DNA of 24,688 bases from an uncultured Eubacteriales bacterium (GCA_900549485.1 UROG01000040.1:1-24688); one strand, 5' to 3'; numbered from the stretch's first letter, positions 15,655 to 23,302 are shown. Notes: generated from the letters alone by a model not told the origin. Numbers and translations: made by a program.

Positions 15655-16593
15655 ATGCGGTATCGTATGGGAATTGATGCAGGCGGCACGAAGGTCGCCT
15701 ACGGTCTGTTCGATGAAAGCGGCAGTCTGATCGACCGTTTTCAGCATCCGACGCCTATCGAGGCCGACGGCCCTGCATTCTGCGATCTGTTGATCGACAG
15801 CGTCAGCAAGATGCTCAGCGGCAACAATATAGCCGTCAGCGAGCTTCAGGGTATCGGCATTTGTATGCCATCCTTTATTCTTTTCGACGAGGGCTATGTC
15901 TGCATGACCTCGGCAATGGTGAACATCCGCGATTTCGCCATGCGTGATTATTTGCAGGCGCGGCTTCACACCCCCATTGTGCTGGACAACGACAGCAATG
16001 CCGCCGCGCTTGCAGAGCATAGGTACGGTGCGGGCAAGGGCAGCCGGCATATGGTCTATGTCGCAACCAGCACCGGCATCGGAAGCGGGCTGATCCTCAA
16101 CGGTGAGCTGTTTCGCGGAAGCTACGGCTGGGCGGGCGAATGCGGGCATATGCTGATAACCCCCGACGCCGGTGAAGACTGCGGCTGCCGCAACTCCGGC
16201 TGCTTCATGTCGTGGGCGTCCGGCCGCTATATTCCGAAGCACGTCCGCCGCATGGCTCAGGGGCGCGAAACGTGCATGGAGCTGAGCGACAGTCTTGACT
16301 GCGTGGAGCTTTACCGCGCCTGTCAGGCGGGCGACGCGCTGGCGCTGGACGTGCTCAGGCAGACGGCGCACTACCTTGCGGTCTGCGTTTTCAACATATA
16401 CCAGCTTCTGAACGTCAACCTTTTCGTTTTCGGCGGCGGGCTTGTAAACTTCGGTCCGATGCTCTTTGACCTCGTCAGGGAGGAGTTTGACCGTTACAAC
16501 CATATTCCGCAGCCTGTGGAATTTCGCTTTGCCGCTCTTAAGCAGGACTTCGGCATCATCGGCGCGGCGGAGCTTGTCCGTGGTATCCGATAA
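15655..16593 (+). CDS. ROK-family sugar kinase with an altered substrate motif
   Basis: 312 residues, no N-terminal helix-turn-helix, so a kinase rather than an NagC/Mlc-type repressor. The ATP phosphate loop is GIDAGGTKVAYGLFD. The catalytic Asp113 is in DNDSNAAALAEHRYG. E162 and H165 sit in GECGHM. The zinc cysteines are C176, C178 and C183 in CGCRNSGC. In ROK hexokinases the last Cys is followed by xE (GCLE), a Glu that contacts the sugar near C1/C2; here it is Met185 (GCFMSW), and the usual CGCG Gly is Arg179. That fits a substrate without the C1 hydroxyl, such as an anhydrohexitol, and its placement opposite a YbiW-like enzyme supports this. GGAGG lies 9 bases before the ATG. Fructokinase or glucokinase remain possible. 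Confidence 0.88.
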   Translation: MRYRMGIDAGGTKVAYGLFDESGSLIDRFQHPTPIEADGPAFCDLLIDSVSKMLSGNNIAVSELQGIGICMPSFILFDEGYVCMTSAMVNIRDFAMRDYLQARLHTPIVLDNDSNAAALAEHRYGAGKGSRHMVYVATSTGIGSGLILNGELFRGSYGWAGECGHMLITPDAGEDCGCRNSGCFMSWASGRYIPKHVRRMAQGRETCMELSDSLDCVELYRACQAGDALALDVLRQTAHYLAVCVFNIYQLLNVNLFVFGGGLVNFGPMLFDLVREEFDRYNHIPQPVEFRFAALKQDFGIIGAAELVRGIR

Positions 16594-16624
16594 GATTTTT
16601 AAATATATTGCGGAGGTAAGAACA

Positions 16625-17500
16625 ATGCAGCAGTTTCCGAGAACAACAGTCGGCGGTATATCAATGCCGCGCATGATAATCGGCACAAACTGGCTCCTCG
16701 GCTGGAGCCATACAGGCGCCGCGGCAGACGCCGGCATAAAGGAAAAGTACCGGCGGCCGGAGGATTTTTATCCCGTTCTGCATACATATCTTGAGCACGG
16801 GGTGGACGCCATTATGGCGCCCGTCAGCGATCATGAGCTTTTGCAGGCGGGGATCAGGTACGCCGAGGACAAGGACGGCAAAAAGATACACATAGTCGAT
16901 ACGCCAGTTCTCAACGTAGACGACAGCGCCGAGGCAAGGCGTGAGACGGAAAGGCTCATCAGGCACAGTGCGGAGATAGGCTCCGAATTCTGTCTTGTAC
17001 ACCATGTGAGCGTGGAGCAGCTGGTAAACAAGAACAGGCGCGAGATAGTCAGACTTCCGGATTATCTGAGCATGATACGCGACGCTGGCATGAAGCCGGG
17101 ATGCGGGGCGCATATGCCGGAGGTCATTCTTTACTGCGACGCAAACGGCTACGACGTGGAGACGTATATACAGATATTCAACTGCATGGGCTTTATGATG
17201 CAGGTGGAAATAGAAAACGTGGCGAAGATAATACACAGCGCCAAGCATCCCGTTATGACCATAAAGGCAATGGCGGCGGGCAGAACCACTCCCTTTGTGG
17301 GGCTGACGTTCAACTGGAACGTGATACGTCCCTGCGACATGATAACCGTCGGCGCAGGCTCTCCGCTCGAGGCGGAGGAGGATATAGAGATATCCCTTGC
17401 CGCGCTTGAGCACCGTATGCCCGATCTTGCCGGACGCAGCTCCCCCGCGAAAAATCAGGACGTGCTTAAAAAGAAGCTCGATTACGACAACGCAATGTGA
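16625..17500 (+). CDS. Conserved TIM-barrel-like protein of unknown function, candidate sugar-phosphate enzyme
   Basis: 291 residues, soluble, no signal peptide. Alternating strand/helix pattern (MIIGTNWLLG, GVDAIMAPVSD, SEFCLVHHVS, KPGCGAHMP, GFMMQVEIENV, PVMTIKAMAAGR, DMITVGAGS) suggests an eight-fold beta/alpha barrel. Lys214 in TIKAMAAGR at the end of a late strand could be a Schiff-base or acid/base residue, and the C-terminal DMITVG(A)GSPLEAEEDI resembles aldo-keto-reductase-like barrels. I do not recognise a named family. It starts 31 bases after the ROK gene with GGAGG 8 bases before the ATG, so it is cotranscribed and likely acts on the same sugar; an aldolase for the ring-opened product is one guess. 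The longer upstream frame overlaps the kinase and is not used. Confidence 0.8.
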   Translation: MQQFPRTTVGGISMPRMIIGTNWLLGWSHTGAAADAGIKEKYRRPEDFYPVLHTYLEHGVDAIMAPVSDHELLQAGIRYAEDKDGKKIHIVDTPVLNVDDSAEARRETERLIRHSAEIGSEFCLVHHVSVEQLVNKNRREIVRLPDYLSMIRDAGMKPGCGAHMPEVILYCDANGYDVETYIQIFNCMGFMMQVEIENVAKIIHSAKHPVMTIKAMAAGRTTPFVGLTFNWNVIRPCDMITVGAGSPLEAEEDIEISLAALEHRMPDLAGRSSPAKNQDVLKKKLDYDNAM

Positions 17501-17526
17501 TCCAAAGCTGTGATACATAGCAAAAA

Positions 17527-17565
17527 AATACCGTCTGCCGGTTTTTACTTCCGGCAGACGGTATT
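17527..17565. terminator. Bidirectional terminator between the sugar operon and clpB
   Basis: AATACCGTCTGCCGG (17527-17541) pairs perfectly with 17551-17565 across a 9-base loop. On the minus strand the stem runs into TTTTTTT (bases 17528-17522), a good terminator for clpB. The plus-strand tail is weaker (TCGTTT). Confidence 0.85.
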
Positions 17566-17588
17566 CGTTTATAGCTCAATTATCGGTT

Positions 17589-20168
17589 TTACTCGCACAC
17601 GAGCGCGCCGTCGCGCACATCTATCGTGAGGGTAACGCCGGCGTCCACATCGCCCTTGAGTATGGTGCGGGCAATGAGGGTTTCTACGCTGCTCTGGAGA
17701 TAACGGCGCAGAGGTCTTGCACCGTAAAGCGGGTCAAATCCATGGTCAATGATGAACTGCTTTGCGGCATCCGTGATATACAGACCGAGCGACTTATCCT
17801 CAAGACGCTTGCGCAAGGAATCGACCATGATGTCGATTATGCCGTTGAGATTGTCTCTGGTCAGAGGTCTGAACATGATAGTCTCATCAAGACGGTTGAG
17901 GAACTCCGGACGGAAGGACATTTTCAGCTCCTGCATCACCGCGTCCTGAGCCTCCTGCGATATGCTGCCGTCCGGCTCGATACCCTCAAGCAGGTGCTGG
18001 CTGCCAAGGTTGGACGTAAGGATAATGATGGTGTTCTTGAAATCCACCGTTCTGCCCTGAGAGTCTGTAATACGCCCGTCGTCAAGGATCTGGAGAAGAA
18101 TGTTGAACACATCCGGATGCGCCTTTTCTATCTCATCGAACAGCACCACGCTGTACGGCTTGCGGCGGACGGCTTCGGTAAGCTGACCGCCCTCGTCGTA
18201 GCCCACGTATCCGGGAGGCGCGCCGATAAGACGCGACACGGAGAATTTCTCCATATACTCGGTCATATCAATACGCACGATGTTATGCTCATCATCAAAG
18301 AGACATTCCGCAAGCGACTTTGCAAGCTCCGTCTTGCCGACGCCCGTAGGACCGAGGAACAGGAATGAACCGATAGGTCTGTTGGGGTCGGATATGCCCG
18401 CACGGGAGCGGAGTATGGCCTCCGTTACCTTCTGCACAGCCTCATCCTGACCGATAACGCGCTTATGAAGGAACTCGTCAAGATGCAGTATCTTCTCCCG
18501 CTCGCCCTCCATGAGCTTCGACACGGGGATGCCCGTCCACTTTGCGACGATACCGGAAATTTCTTCCTCCGTCACAGTGTCGTGAACCATGGTGTTCGCC
18601 TTGCTGTTTTCCGAACGCTTCTCCGCCTCTTCAAGCTTCTTTTCAAGCGCGGGCAGATCGGAATACTTGAGCTTTGCTGCCGTTTCGTACTCGTAACGAA
18701 GCTGTGCGTTCTCAATATCGGCGTGCATCTGCTCGATCTGGGATTTGAGGTTCTTCACCTCATCCACGCTGCTCTTCTCGCTCTCCCAACGCGATTTCAT
18801 CTCGTTGAAGGTGTCCTTGAGATTTGCAAGCTCCTCTCTCAGCTTTGCAAGACGCTCGACGCTCAGCCGGTCGTCCTCTTTCTTGAGAGCCATTTCCTCG
18901 ATCTCAAGCTGCATTATCTTACGGCGCACATCGTCCAGCTCCGCCGGCATCGAGTCGATCTCGGTTCTTATAAGAGCGCAGGCCTCATCCACAAGGTCTA
19001 TCGCCTTGTCCGGCAGGAACCTGTCGGTGATATAGCGGTTTGAAAGCGTTGCCGCCGCCACAAGCGCACTGTCGTGGATACGCACGCCGTGGTATACCTC
19101 ATAGCGCTCCTTGAGACCGCGGAGGATGGATATCGTATCCTCAACCGACGGTTCATCCACCTGCACAGGCTGGAAACGGCGTTCAAGCGCGGCGTCCTTT
19201 TCTATATACTTTCTGTACTCGTCAAGAGTTGTGGCGCCGATGCAGTGCAGCTCGCCCCTTGCAAGCATAGGCTTGAGGAGGTTGCCCGCGTCCATGCTGC
19301 CCTCGGTCTTGCCCGCGCCGACTATGGTATGAAGCTCATCAATAAAGAGGAGTATCTGACCTTCACTGCGGCGTATCTCTTCAAGCACTGCCTTGAGACG
19401 TTCCTCAAACTCGCCCCTGTATTTTGCGCCCGCAATAAGTGCGCCCATATCAAGGGAGAAAATCGTCTTGTCCTTAAGTCCCTCAGGCACGTCGCCGCGC
19501 ACGATACGCTGTGCAAGTCCTTCGGCTATTGCAGTTTTGCCCACGCCCGGTTCGCCTATAAGCACCGGGTTATTCTTGGTCTTACGCGAAAGGATACGTA
19601 TCACGTTTCTTATCTCGGTATCACGCCCGATAACGGGGTCAAGCTCATTTTCACGGGCGCGCTTTACAAGGTCGGTGCCGTACTTATTCAGCGCGTCATA
19701 CGTACTCTCGGGATTATCGCCCGTCACAGGGGAGGTTTTCACCTTGGAAAGCTCCGCCGTGAATGCATTTTTCGTTATGCCGTGGTCGGCGAAAATCCGC
19801 TTGATAGCCGGAGTCGCCGCGGCAAATATGCCTATCATCACATGCTCAACGGAGACATATTCGTCCCCCATGGACTTTGCCGCCTTCTCTGCGGCCTGAA
19901 GAACGCGGTTCGCCTCCTGCGACAGATAAACCTCTGCCCCTTCGCCTACCTTGGGCAGAGCGGATATCGCGGTGTCAAGCTCGGAGATGATGCCGTTGCA
20001 GTCAACGCCCATCTTCTCAAAGAGCGACGGGATAAGCCCTCCATCCTGATCGACAAGGGCATAGAGCAGATGCTCAGGCATAATATAATTATTGCGGTTT
20101 TCCTGTGCCATTGCCTGCGCGGTCTGCACCGCTTCAAGTGTCTTCTGTGTAAAATTCTTTGCGTTCAT
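17589..20168 (-). CDS. clpB: ATP-dependent disaggregase ClpB
   Basis: 859 residues, the usual ClpB length. It is a hexameric AAA+ chaperone that threads aggregated proteins with the help of DnaK. Order of parts: a Clp N-domain pair (about 1-145), the first AAA+ domain with GEPGVGKT (205-212), a coiled-coil M-domain (about 410-530, rich in E, K and R) that sets ClpB apart from ClpC and ClpA, and the second AAA+ domain with GPTGVGKT (606-613) followed by the arginine-finger and sensor region. No ClpP-docking loop is evident. AAGGAG is about 9 bases before the ATG. The upstream ribbon-helix-helix gene is in the same direction with a 54-bp gap and is probably cotranscribed. No CIRCE or CtsR site is seen nearby. 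Confidence 0.97.
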   Translation of the reverse strand: MNAKNFTQKTLEAVQTAQAMAQENRNNYIMPEHLLYALVDQDGGLIPSLFEKMGVDCNGIISELDTAISALPKVGEGAEVYLSQEANRVLQAAEKAAKSMGDEYVSVEHVMIGIFAAATPAIKRIFADHGITKNAFTAELSKVKTSPVTGDNPESTYDALNKYGTDLVKRARENELDPVIGRDTEIRNVIRILSRKTKNNPVLIGEPGVGKTAIAEGLAQRIVRGDVPEGLKDKTIFSLDMGALIAGAKYRGEFEERLKAVLEEIRRSEGQILLFIDELHTIVGAGKTEGSMDAGNLLKPMLARGELHCIGATTLDEYRKYIEKDAALERRFQPVQVDEPSVEDTISILRGLKERYEVYHGVRIHDSALVAAATLSNRYITDRFLPDKAIDLVDEACALIRTEIDSMPAELDDVRRKIMQLEIEEMALKKEDDRLSVERLAKLREELANLKDTFNEMKSRWESEKSSVDEVKNLKSQIEQMHADIENAQLRYEYETAAKLKYSDLPALEKKLEEAEKRSENSKANTMVHDTVTEEEISGIVAKWTGIPVSKLMEGEREKILHLDEFLHKRVIGQDEAVQKVTEAILRSRAGISDPNRPIGSFLFLGPTGVGKTELAKSLAECLFDDEHNIVRIDMTEYMEKFSVSRLIGAPPGYVGYDEGGQLTEAVRRKPYSVVLFDEIEKAHPDVFNILLQILDDGRITDSQGRTVDFKNTIIILTSNLGSQHLLEGIEPDGSISQEAQDAVMQELKMSFRPEFLNRLDETIMFRPLTRDNLNGIIDIMVDSLRKRLEDKSLGLYITDAAKQFIIDHGFDPLYGARPLRRYLQSSVETLIARTILKGDVDAGVTLTIDVRDGALVCE

Positions 20169-20194
20169 AAGATCACGCTCCTTTTATAATCGGA

Positions 20195-20224
20195 GATTGG
20201 ATAGATATCGATTGGATAGATATC
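20195..20224. repeat. Perfect 15-bp tandem duplication between the RHH gene and clpB
   Basis: GATTGGATAGATATC occurs twice without a gap (20195-20209 and 20210-20224). The second copy reaches into the TGA stop of the upstream minus-strand gene (20225-20223). Each unit ends in the palindrome GATATC. Confidence 0.8.
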
Positions 20225-20870
20225 AAATATGGACGGGTGCATTTATCATATGCGAATAGTAAGCAGCCTCGACATTGTGGGCATCATAGCGTCCGGTAAG
20301 ATACCCTTTCAGAAGCTTGTCAAAAAGCTTGATATACTCGCTCAGCGCGCCTGCAAGCTGCTCCGCCGTGCAGTCCTTATCGGGAACGGCGATACTGCGT
20401 ACAAACTTGCCGTCATACAGGGCATAGTCGATATGCGCACCGGTCGCGCTGCGGAGATGCGCATCCTCTATGCTCTTCCACAGGCGGAAGAAATCGGTTA
20501 TCGACGAGATAAGCGCTGCCGATTGGGTACGGAACATCACCGACAGCTCGCCGATCGATTCGCCCCCGCTCTTGAACAGCTCCACCTCATATTTCACCGT
20601 GGGGCGGTATTTGTATTGCAGCGAGCTTTTCAGCGACAGCGAAAGCGTATTCGGTGCGAAGAACGGCACAAGCTCCCTCGACGGCGCCATAAGCTGCTCA
20701 ATAGCGGAAAGCACGTTGTTTATTCTGCGCTCCGGCGTTTCATAGTTCACGTACTCTGCCAAAATCTGATTGATAAGATTTGACCTGTTCGTGCCGAGGC
20801 TATGCGCCATTGCGTCCACCTCACGCACCACCTCGTCATTGAGCATGAGGCTGTATAATGTCTTTTTCAT
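20223..20870 (-). CDS. Ribbon-helix-helix-like protein, possible regulator of clpB
   Basis: 215 residues. The N-terminal ~42 residues (MKKTLYSLMLNDEVVREVDA, then an alpha helix, LGTNRSNLINQILAEYVN) have the beta-strand/helix/helix layout of CopG/Arc-type ribbon-helix-helix DNA-binding domains. The remaining ~170 residues have no recognised domain; they look like a mixed alpha/beta sensor or oligomerisation part (VKYEVELFKSGGESIGELSV, ITDFFRLWKSIED). It has a near-consensus promoter upstream and lies 54 bp before clpB in the same direction. I infer an autoregulator that also controls clpB, but no direct evidence for DNA binding exists in the sequence beyond the fold. No paired toxin gene is present, so an antitoxin role is unlikely. 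Confidence 0.75.
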   Translation of the reverse strand: MKKTLYSLMLNDEVVREVDAMAHSLGTNRSNLINQILAEYVNYETPERRINNVLSAIEQLMAPSRELVPFFAPNTLSLSLKSSLQYKYRPTVKYEVELFKSGGESIGELSVMFRTQSAALISSITDFFRLWKSIEDAHLRSATGAHIDYALYDGKFVRSIAVPDKDCTAEQLAGALSEYIKLFDKLLKGYLTGRYDAHNVEAAYYSHMINAPVHI

Positions 20871-20942
20871 CTTCCGACCATCCCTCTCTCAAAGCAGCCG
20901 CAAAGCCTCGCTTCACGCCCGCCTGTTCTTTTCTTTGAGTAT

Positions 20943-20971
20943 AATATAGCACACCGGAATTATTTTGTCAA
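20943..20971 (-). promoter_or_regulatory. Promoter for the RHH-clpB transcript
   Basis: On the minus strand: TTGACA (20971-20966), a 17-base spacer and TATATT (20948-20943). This is a vegetative sigma-A-type promoter, about 73 bases before the ATG. Confidence 0.8.
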
Positions 20972-20974
20972 CAG

Positions 20975-21008
20975 TTATATATAAATTTATTTGCAAATTA
21001 TATATGAA
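20975..21008. promoter_or_regulatory. AT-rich imperfect inverted repeat next to the RHH-clpB -35 box
   Basis: TTATATATAAATTT (20975-20988) and AAATTATATATGAA (20995-21008) face each other across ATTTGC, directly upstream of the -35 box. It could be an operator or an UP element; base composition alone could also produce it. The rest of the 20871-21229 gap holds this, two divergent promoters and no gene. Confidence 0.35.
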
Positions 21009-21070
21009 TAACTCAAAGTAATTTTTACATTTTCTTTTCAGACGCCAAGGAAATTTTACATATTCACGGC

Positions 21071-21100
21071 TTGAAAGCCGGTATTGGGATGTGTTATACT
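21071..21100 (+). promoter_or_regulatory. Promoter for hslO
   Basis: TTGAAA (21071-21076), an 18-base spacer and TATACT (21095-21100). The predicted leader is about 120 bases long, which is longer than usual in this window. Confidence 0.65.
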
Positions 21101-21229
21101 AAAATCCGTTAAAAACATTGAAAATGTTTTAACAACGGCACAGTTTTCGTGTGCAAAATTCTCCGGCGCACCGGACGCGTTTCAGGCCGCGGCGCCGGAA
21201 CTGATAATTATCATAAAAGAGGTTATATA

Positions 21230-22114
21230 ATGGATAGAATAATCAGAGCCACTGCCGGCGACGGTTACATAAAAATGGCTGTAATAGACGCACGCGGCAC
21301 GGTAGAGACAGCGCGTCAGATACACGGCTGCTCCCCTACCGCCTGCGCCGCTCTCGGGCGTACATTGTGCGCCGCGTCGCTCATGGGTGAAATGATGAAG
21401 GAGGAAAACGCTTCACTCACGATCCGCGTCAACGGCGGCGGTCCGATAGGCAGCATTGTCGCCGTGTCGGATTCCAAGGGCTATGTCCGCGGCTATGTCG
21501 GCAATGCCCTCGTCGATCTTCCGCTCAGAAGCGACGGTAAGCTTGACGTAGGCGGCGCGGTAGGACGCAGCGGAACACTCACCGTCAGCCGTGATATAGG
21601 TCTTAAAGAGCCGTACATCGGTTCGGTTGAGCTTGTCAGCGGCGAGATTGCGGAGGATATCACTTCCTATCTGCTTGAGAGTGAGCAGGTGCCTTCCGCC
21701 TGCGCCTTGGGCGTATTGGTGGATACCGACCGCTCGATAAAAGCCGCCGGCGGCTTTATCGTCCAGCTCATGCCCGGTGCGGACGAAAAGCTCATCGACA
21801 CACTGGAGGAAAACATCTTTATGATGGATCAGCTTACGACCGTTCTCAGCGAGGACGGGGCGGAGGCTCTTTTCGCGCAGGTATTGAAGGGGCTTGAGCA
21901 TCACATAGTCGGCGAGACGGAGATCGGCTACCGCTGCCCATGCTCAAAGGAGCGTGTGGAGCAGGCGCTTGGATGTATCGAAAGATCCGAGCTTGAGGAG
22001 CTTATAGCAGAGGGCAGGGATATCGAAGTCTCCTGCCAGTTCTGCGACAAAAAGTACAGCTTCTCCCCGGCTGAGCTTATTGCACTCAAGGATAAAACAG
22101 ACAAGGCCGACTGA
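21230..22114 (+). CDS. hslO: Hsp33 redox-regulated chaperone
   Basis: 294 residues. Hsp33 is a holdase switched on by oxidation of a zinc-binding cysteine cluster. The N-terminal domain has the family features (ALGRTLCAASLMG, IRVNGGGPIGSIVAVSDSKG, YVGN). The C-terminal redox switch is complete: C236 and C238 in RCPCS, and C269 and C272 in SCQFC, the CxC…CxxC pattern. ATG at 21230 has AGAGG about 8 bases upstream; a longer open frame to 21149 adds sequence not found in the family. It lies divergent to the RHH-clpB unit, so two chaperone genes for heat and oxidative damage share one intergenic region. A HAD phosphatase follows 49 bases downstream. Confidence 0.95.
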   Translation: MDRIIRATAGDGYIKMAVIDARGTVETARQIHGCSPTACAALGRTLCAASLMGEMMKEENASLTIRVNGGGPIGSIVAVSDSKGYVRGYVGNALVDLPLRSDGKLDVGGAVGRSGTLTVSRDIGLKEPYIGSVELVSGEIAEDITSYLLESEQVPSACALGVLVDTDRSIKAAGGFIVQLMPGADEKLIDTLEENIFMMDQLTTVLSEDGAEALFAQVLKGLEHHIVGETEIGYRCPCSKERVEQALGCIERSELEELIAEGRDIEVSCQFCDKKYSFSPAELIALKDKTDKAD

Positions 22115-22163
22115 CGGCTGTCATTTCACGGGAGAGAGTAATTACAGCAAAAGGAGGAATAAA

Positions 22164-22964
22164 ATGCTTAATTTTAATGAGAAAAAAGGCTTTATATGCG
22201 ATATGGACGGTGTTATATACCACGGCAACCAGATTTTGCCCGGTGTACCCGAATTTATACAGTGGCTCAAGGACGAAAAGAAGGAATATCTTTTCCTGAC
22301 AAACAACAGCGGCTGCACCCGCAAGGAGCTTCAGCAGAAGCTTTCGCGCCTCGGGCTTGACGTTCCGGAGGAGCATTTCTACACAAGCGCGCTTGCAACC
22401 GCCGCTTTTATAAAGGATCAGGCGCCCGGCTGCTCCGCCTATGTCATAGGCGAGGCGGGACTGCTCAACGCCCTTTACGACGTCGGCGTTACCATGAACG
22501 AGGTCGATCCCGATTACGTTATCATCGGCGAGGGCAAGGCGTATTCGCTCGACTCCCTTACAAAGGCGACAAACCTTGTTCTCAAGGGCGCAAAGCTCAT
22601 CGGGGCAAATTCCGATGTTTCCGGTCCTATCGAGCATGGCATCGCCCCCGCCTGCCGCGCACTCGTCGCTCCTATCGAGATGGCTACCGGCAAGGAAGCA
22701 TACTACTGCGGCAAGCCCAATCCGCTCATGATGCGCACCGGTCTTAAAATTCTGGGCTGCCACTCCGCCGAAGCGGTAATGGTGGGCGACAGGATGGATA
22801 CCGACGTCATATCCGGTCTTGAGGCGGGTATGTCCACGGTTCTTGTAATGTCGGGCATTTCTACTCCTGAGACGCTGGATCACTACGCCTACCGTCCCTC
22901 GATCGTGCTTAACGGCGTCGGCGACATTGTCACGGAATCCAGAAAACAGGCGGTCATGCACTGA
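22164..22964 (+). CDS. NagD-type HAD-IIA family phosphatase
   Basis: 266 residues. The first HAD motif is CDMDGVIY with nucleophile Asp13 and acid/base Asp15. Motif II is LTNNSGCTR, and a Lys in GKPNPLMM and the metal site VGDRMDTDVISG complete the catalytic set. The type IIA cap lies between motifs II and III. Members dephosphorylate small phosphate esters (UMP, p-nitrophenyl phosphate, glycerol phosphate and others); the real substrate is not readable from sequence. The ATG at 22164 has a strong AAAGGAGG site; the frame open to 22080 overlaps hslO. It probably shares the hslO transcript and ends at the terminator at 22966-23029. Confidence 0.9.
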   Translation: MLNFNEKKGFICDMDGVIYHGNQILPGVPEFIQWLKDEKKEYLFLTNNSGCTRKELQQKLSRLGLDVPEEHFYTSALATAAFIKDQAPGCSAYVIGEAGLLNALYDVGVTMNEVDPDYVIIGEGKAYSLDSLTKATNLVLKGAKLIGANSDVSGPIEHGIAPACRALVAPIEMATGKEAYYCGKPNPLMMRTGLKILGCHSAEAVMVGDRMDTDVISGLEAGMSTVLVMSGISTPETLDHYAYRPSIVLNGVGDIVTESRKQAVMH

Positions 22965-22965
22965 T

Positions 22966-23029
22966 AAATAAATACATAAAAACGCTCAGAGTCCGAGACG
23001 GCTCTGAGCGTTTTTTTGTATTTATTTAT
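22966..23029. terminator. Long bidirectional terminator between convergent genes
   Basis: AAAAACGCTCAGAG (22978-22991) pairs with 23002-23015, loop of 10 bases, with a further outer pairing of AAATAAATACA with TGTATTTATTT on either side. The outer stem takes in the TAA stop of the minus-strand small gene (23024-23022), and the plus-strand stop lies just outside it. Confidence 0.9.
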
Positions 23030-23255
23030 CCGCGTAGCGTTCGTTGAAGGCTTTTTCAAGCGCTTCGGCTTCCTCTTTGGTGCAGCGGCCAAGCTTTATC
23101 GCCACATCGACAACATCCCCGGCCTTCTTATTGTAATACGGTCTGTACATAAGTCCCGGAAGCTTTGCGATTTTGGGCGTAAACTCTTTAAAAAGCTCGA
23201 CCCCGTTGTACTTCTCAAGAAAATCTTTGCCGAGGGTTTCTTTGAATACTGCCAT
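23022..23255 (-). CDS. Small conserved-looking protein of unknown function, 77 residues
   Basis: MAVFKETLGKDFLEKYNGVE at the N-terminus, then LFKEFTPKIAKLPGLMYRPY, a middle GDVVDVAIKLG and an acidic/basic helical C-terminus EEAEALEKAFNERYADK. It is charged and soluble, with no signal peptide or membrane segment. It has every sign of a real gene: an AGGAGG site 7 bases before the ATG, a near-consensus promoter and a strong terminator. I do not recognise a family. The C-terminal KEEAEALEKAFNERY may form a single amphipathic helix. It is monocistronic. Confidence 0.75.
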   Translation of the reverse strand: MAVFKETLGKDFLEKYNGVELFKEFTPKIAKLPGLMYRPYYNKKAGDVVDVAIKLGRCTKEEAEALEKAFNERYADK

Positions 23256-23302
23256 ATGTCATCCTCCTGAAATTTTTTCGTCGGGCATTGCCCATTACAT
23301 TT

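Noticed and set aside
15655..16593. ROK protein as an NagC/Mlc-type transcriptional repressor of the locus
   Set aside because: It starts directly with the ATP-binding loop and has no N-terminal helix-turn-helix; the catalytic Asp is intact.
20223..20870. RHH protein as the antitoxin of a toxin-antitoxin pair
   Set aside because: At 215 residues it is far longer than typical RHH antitoxins and the adjacent gene is clpB, not a toxin.
22080..22163. N-terminal extension of the HAD phosphatase into hslO
   Set aside because: No ribosome site, and a strong AAAGGAGG precedes the ATG at 22164, just before the catalytic DMDG motif.
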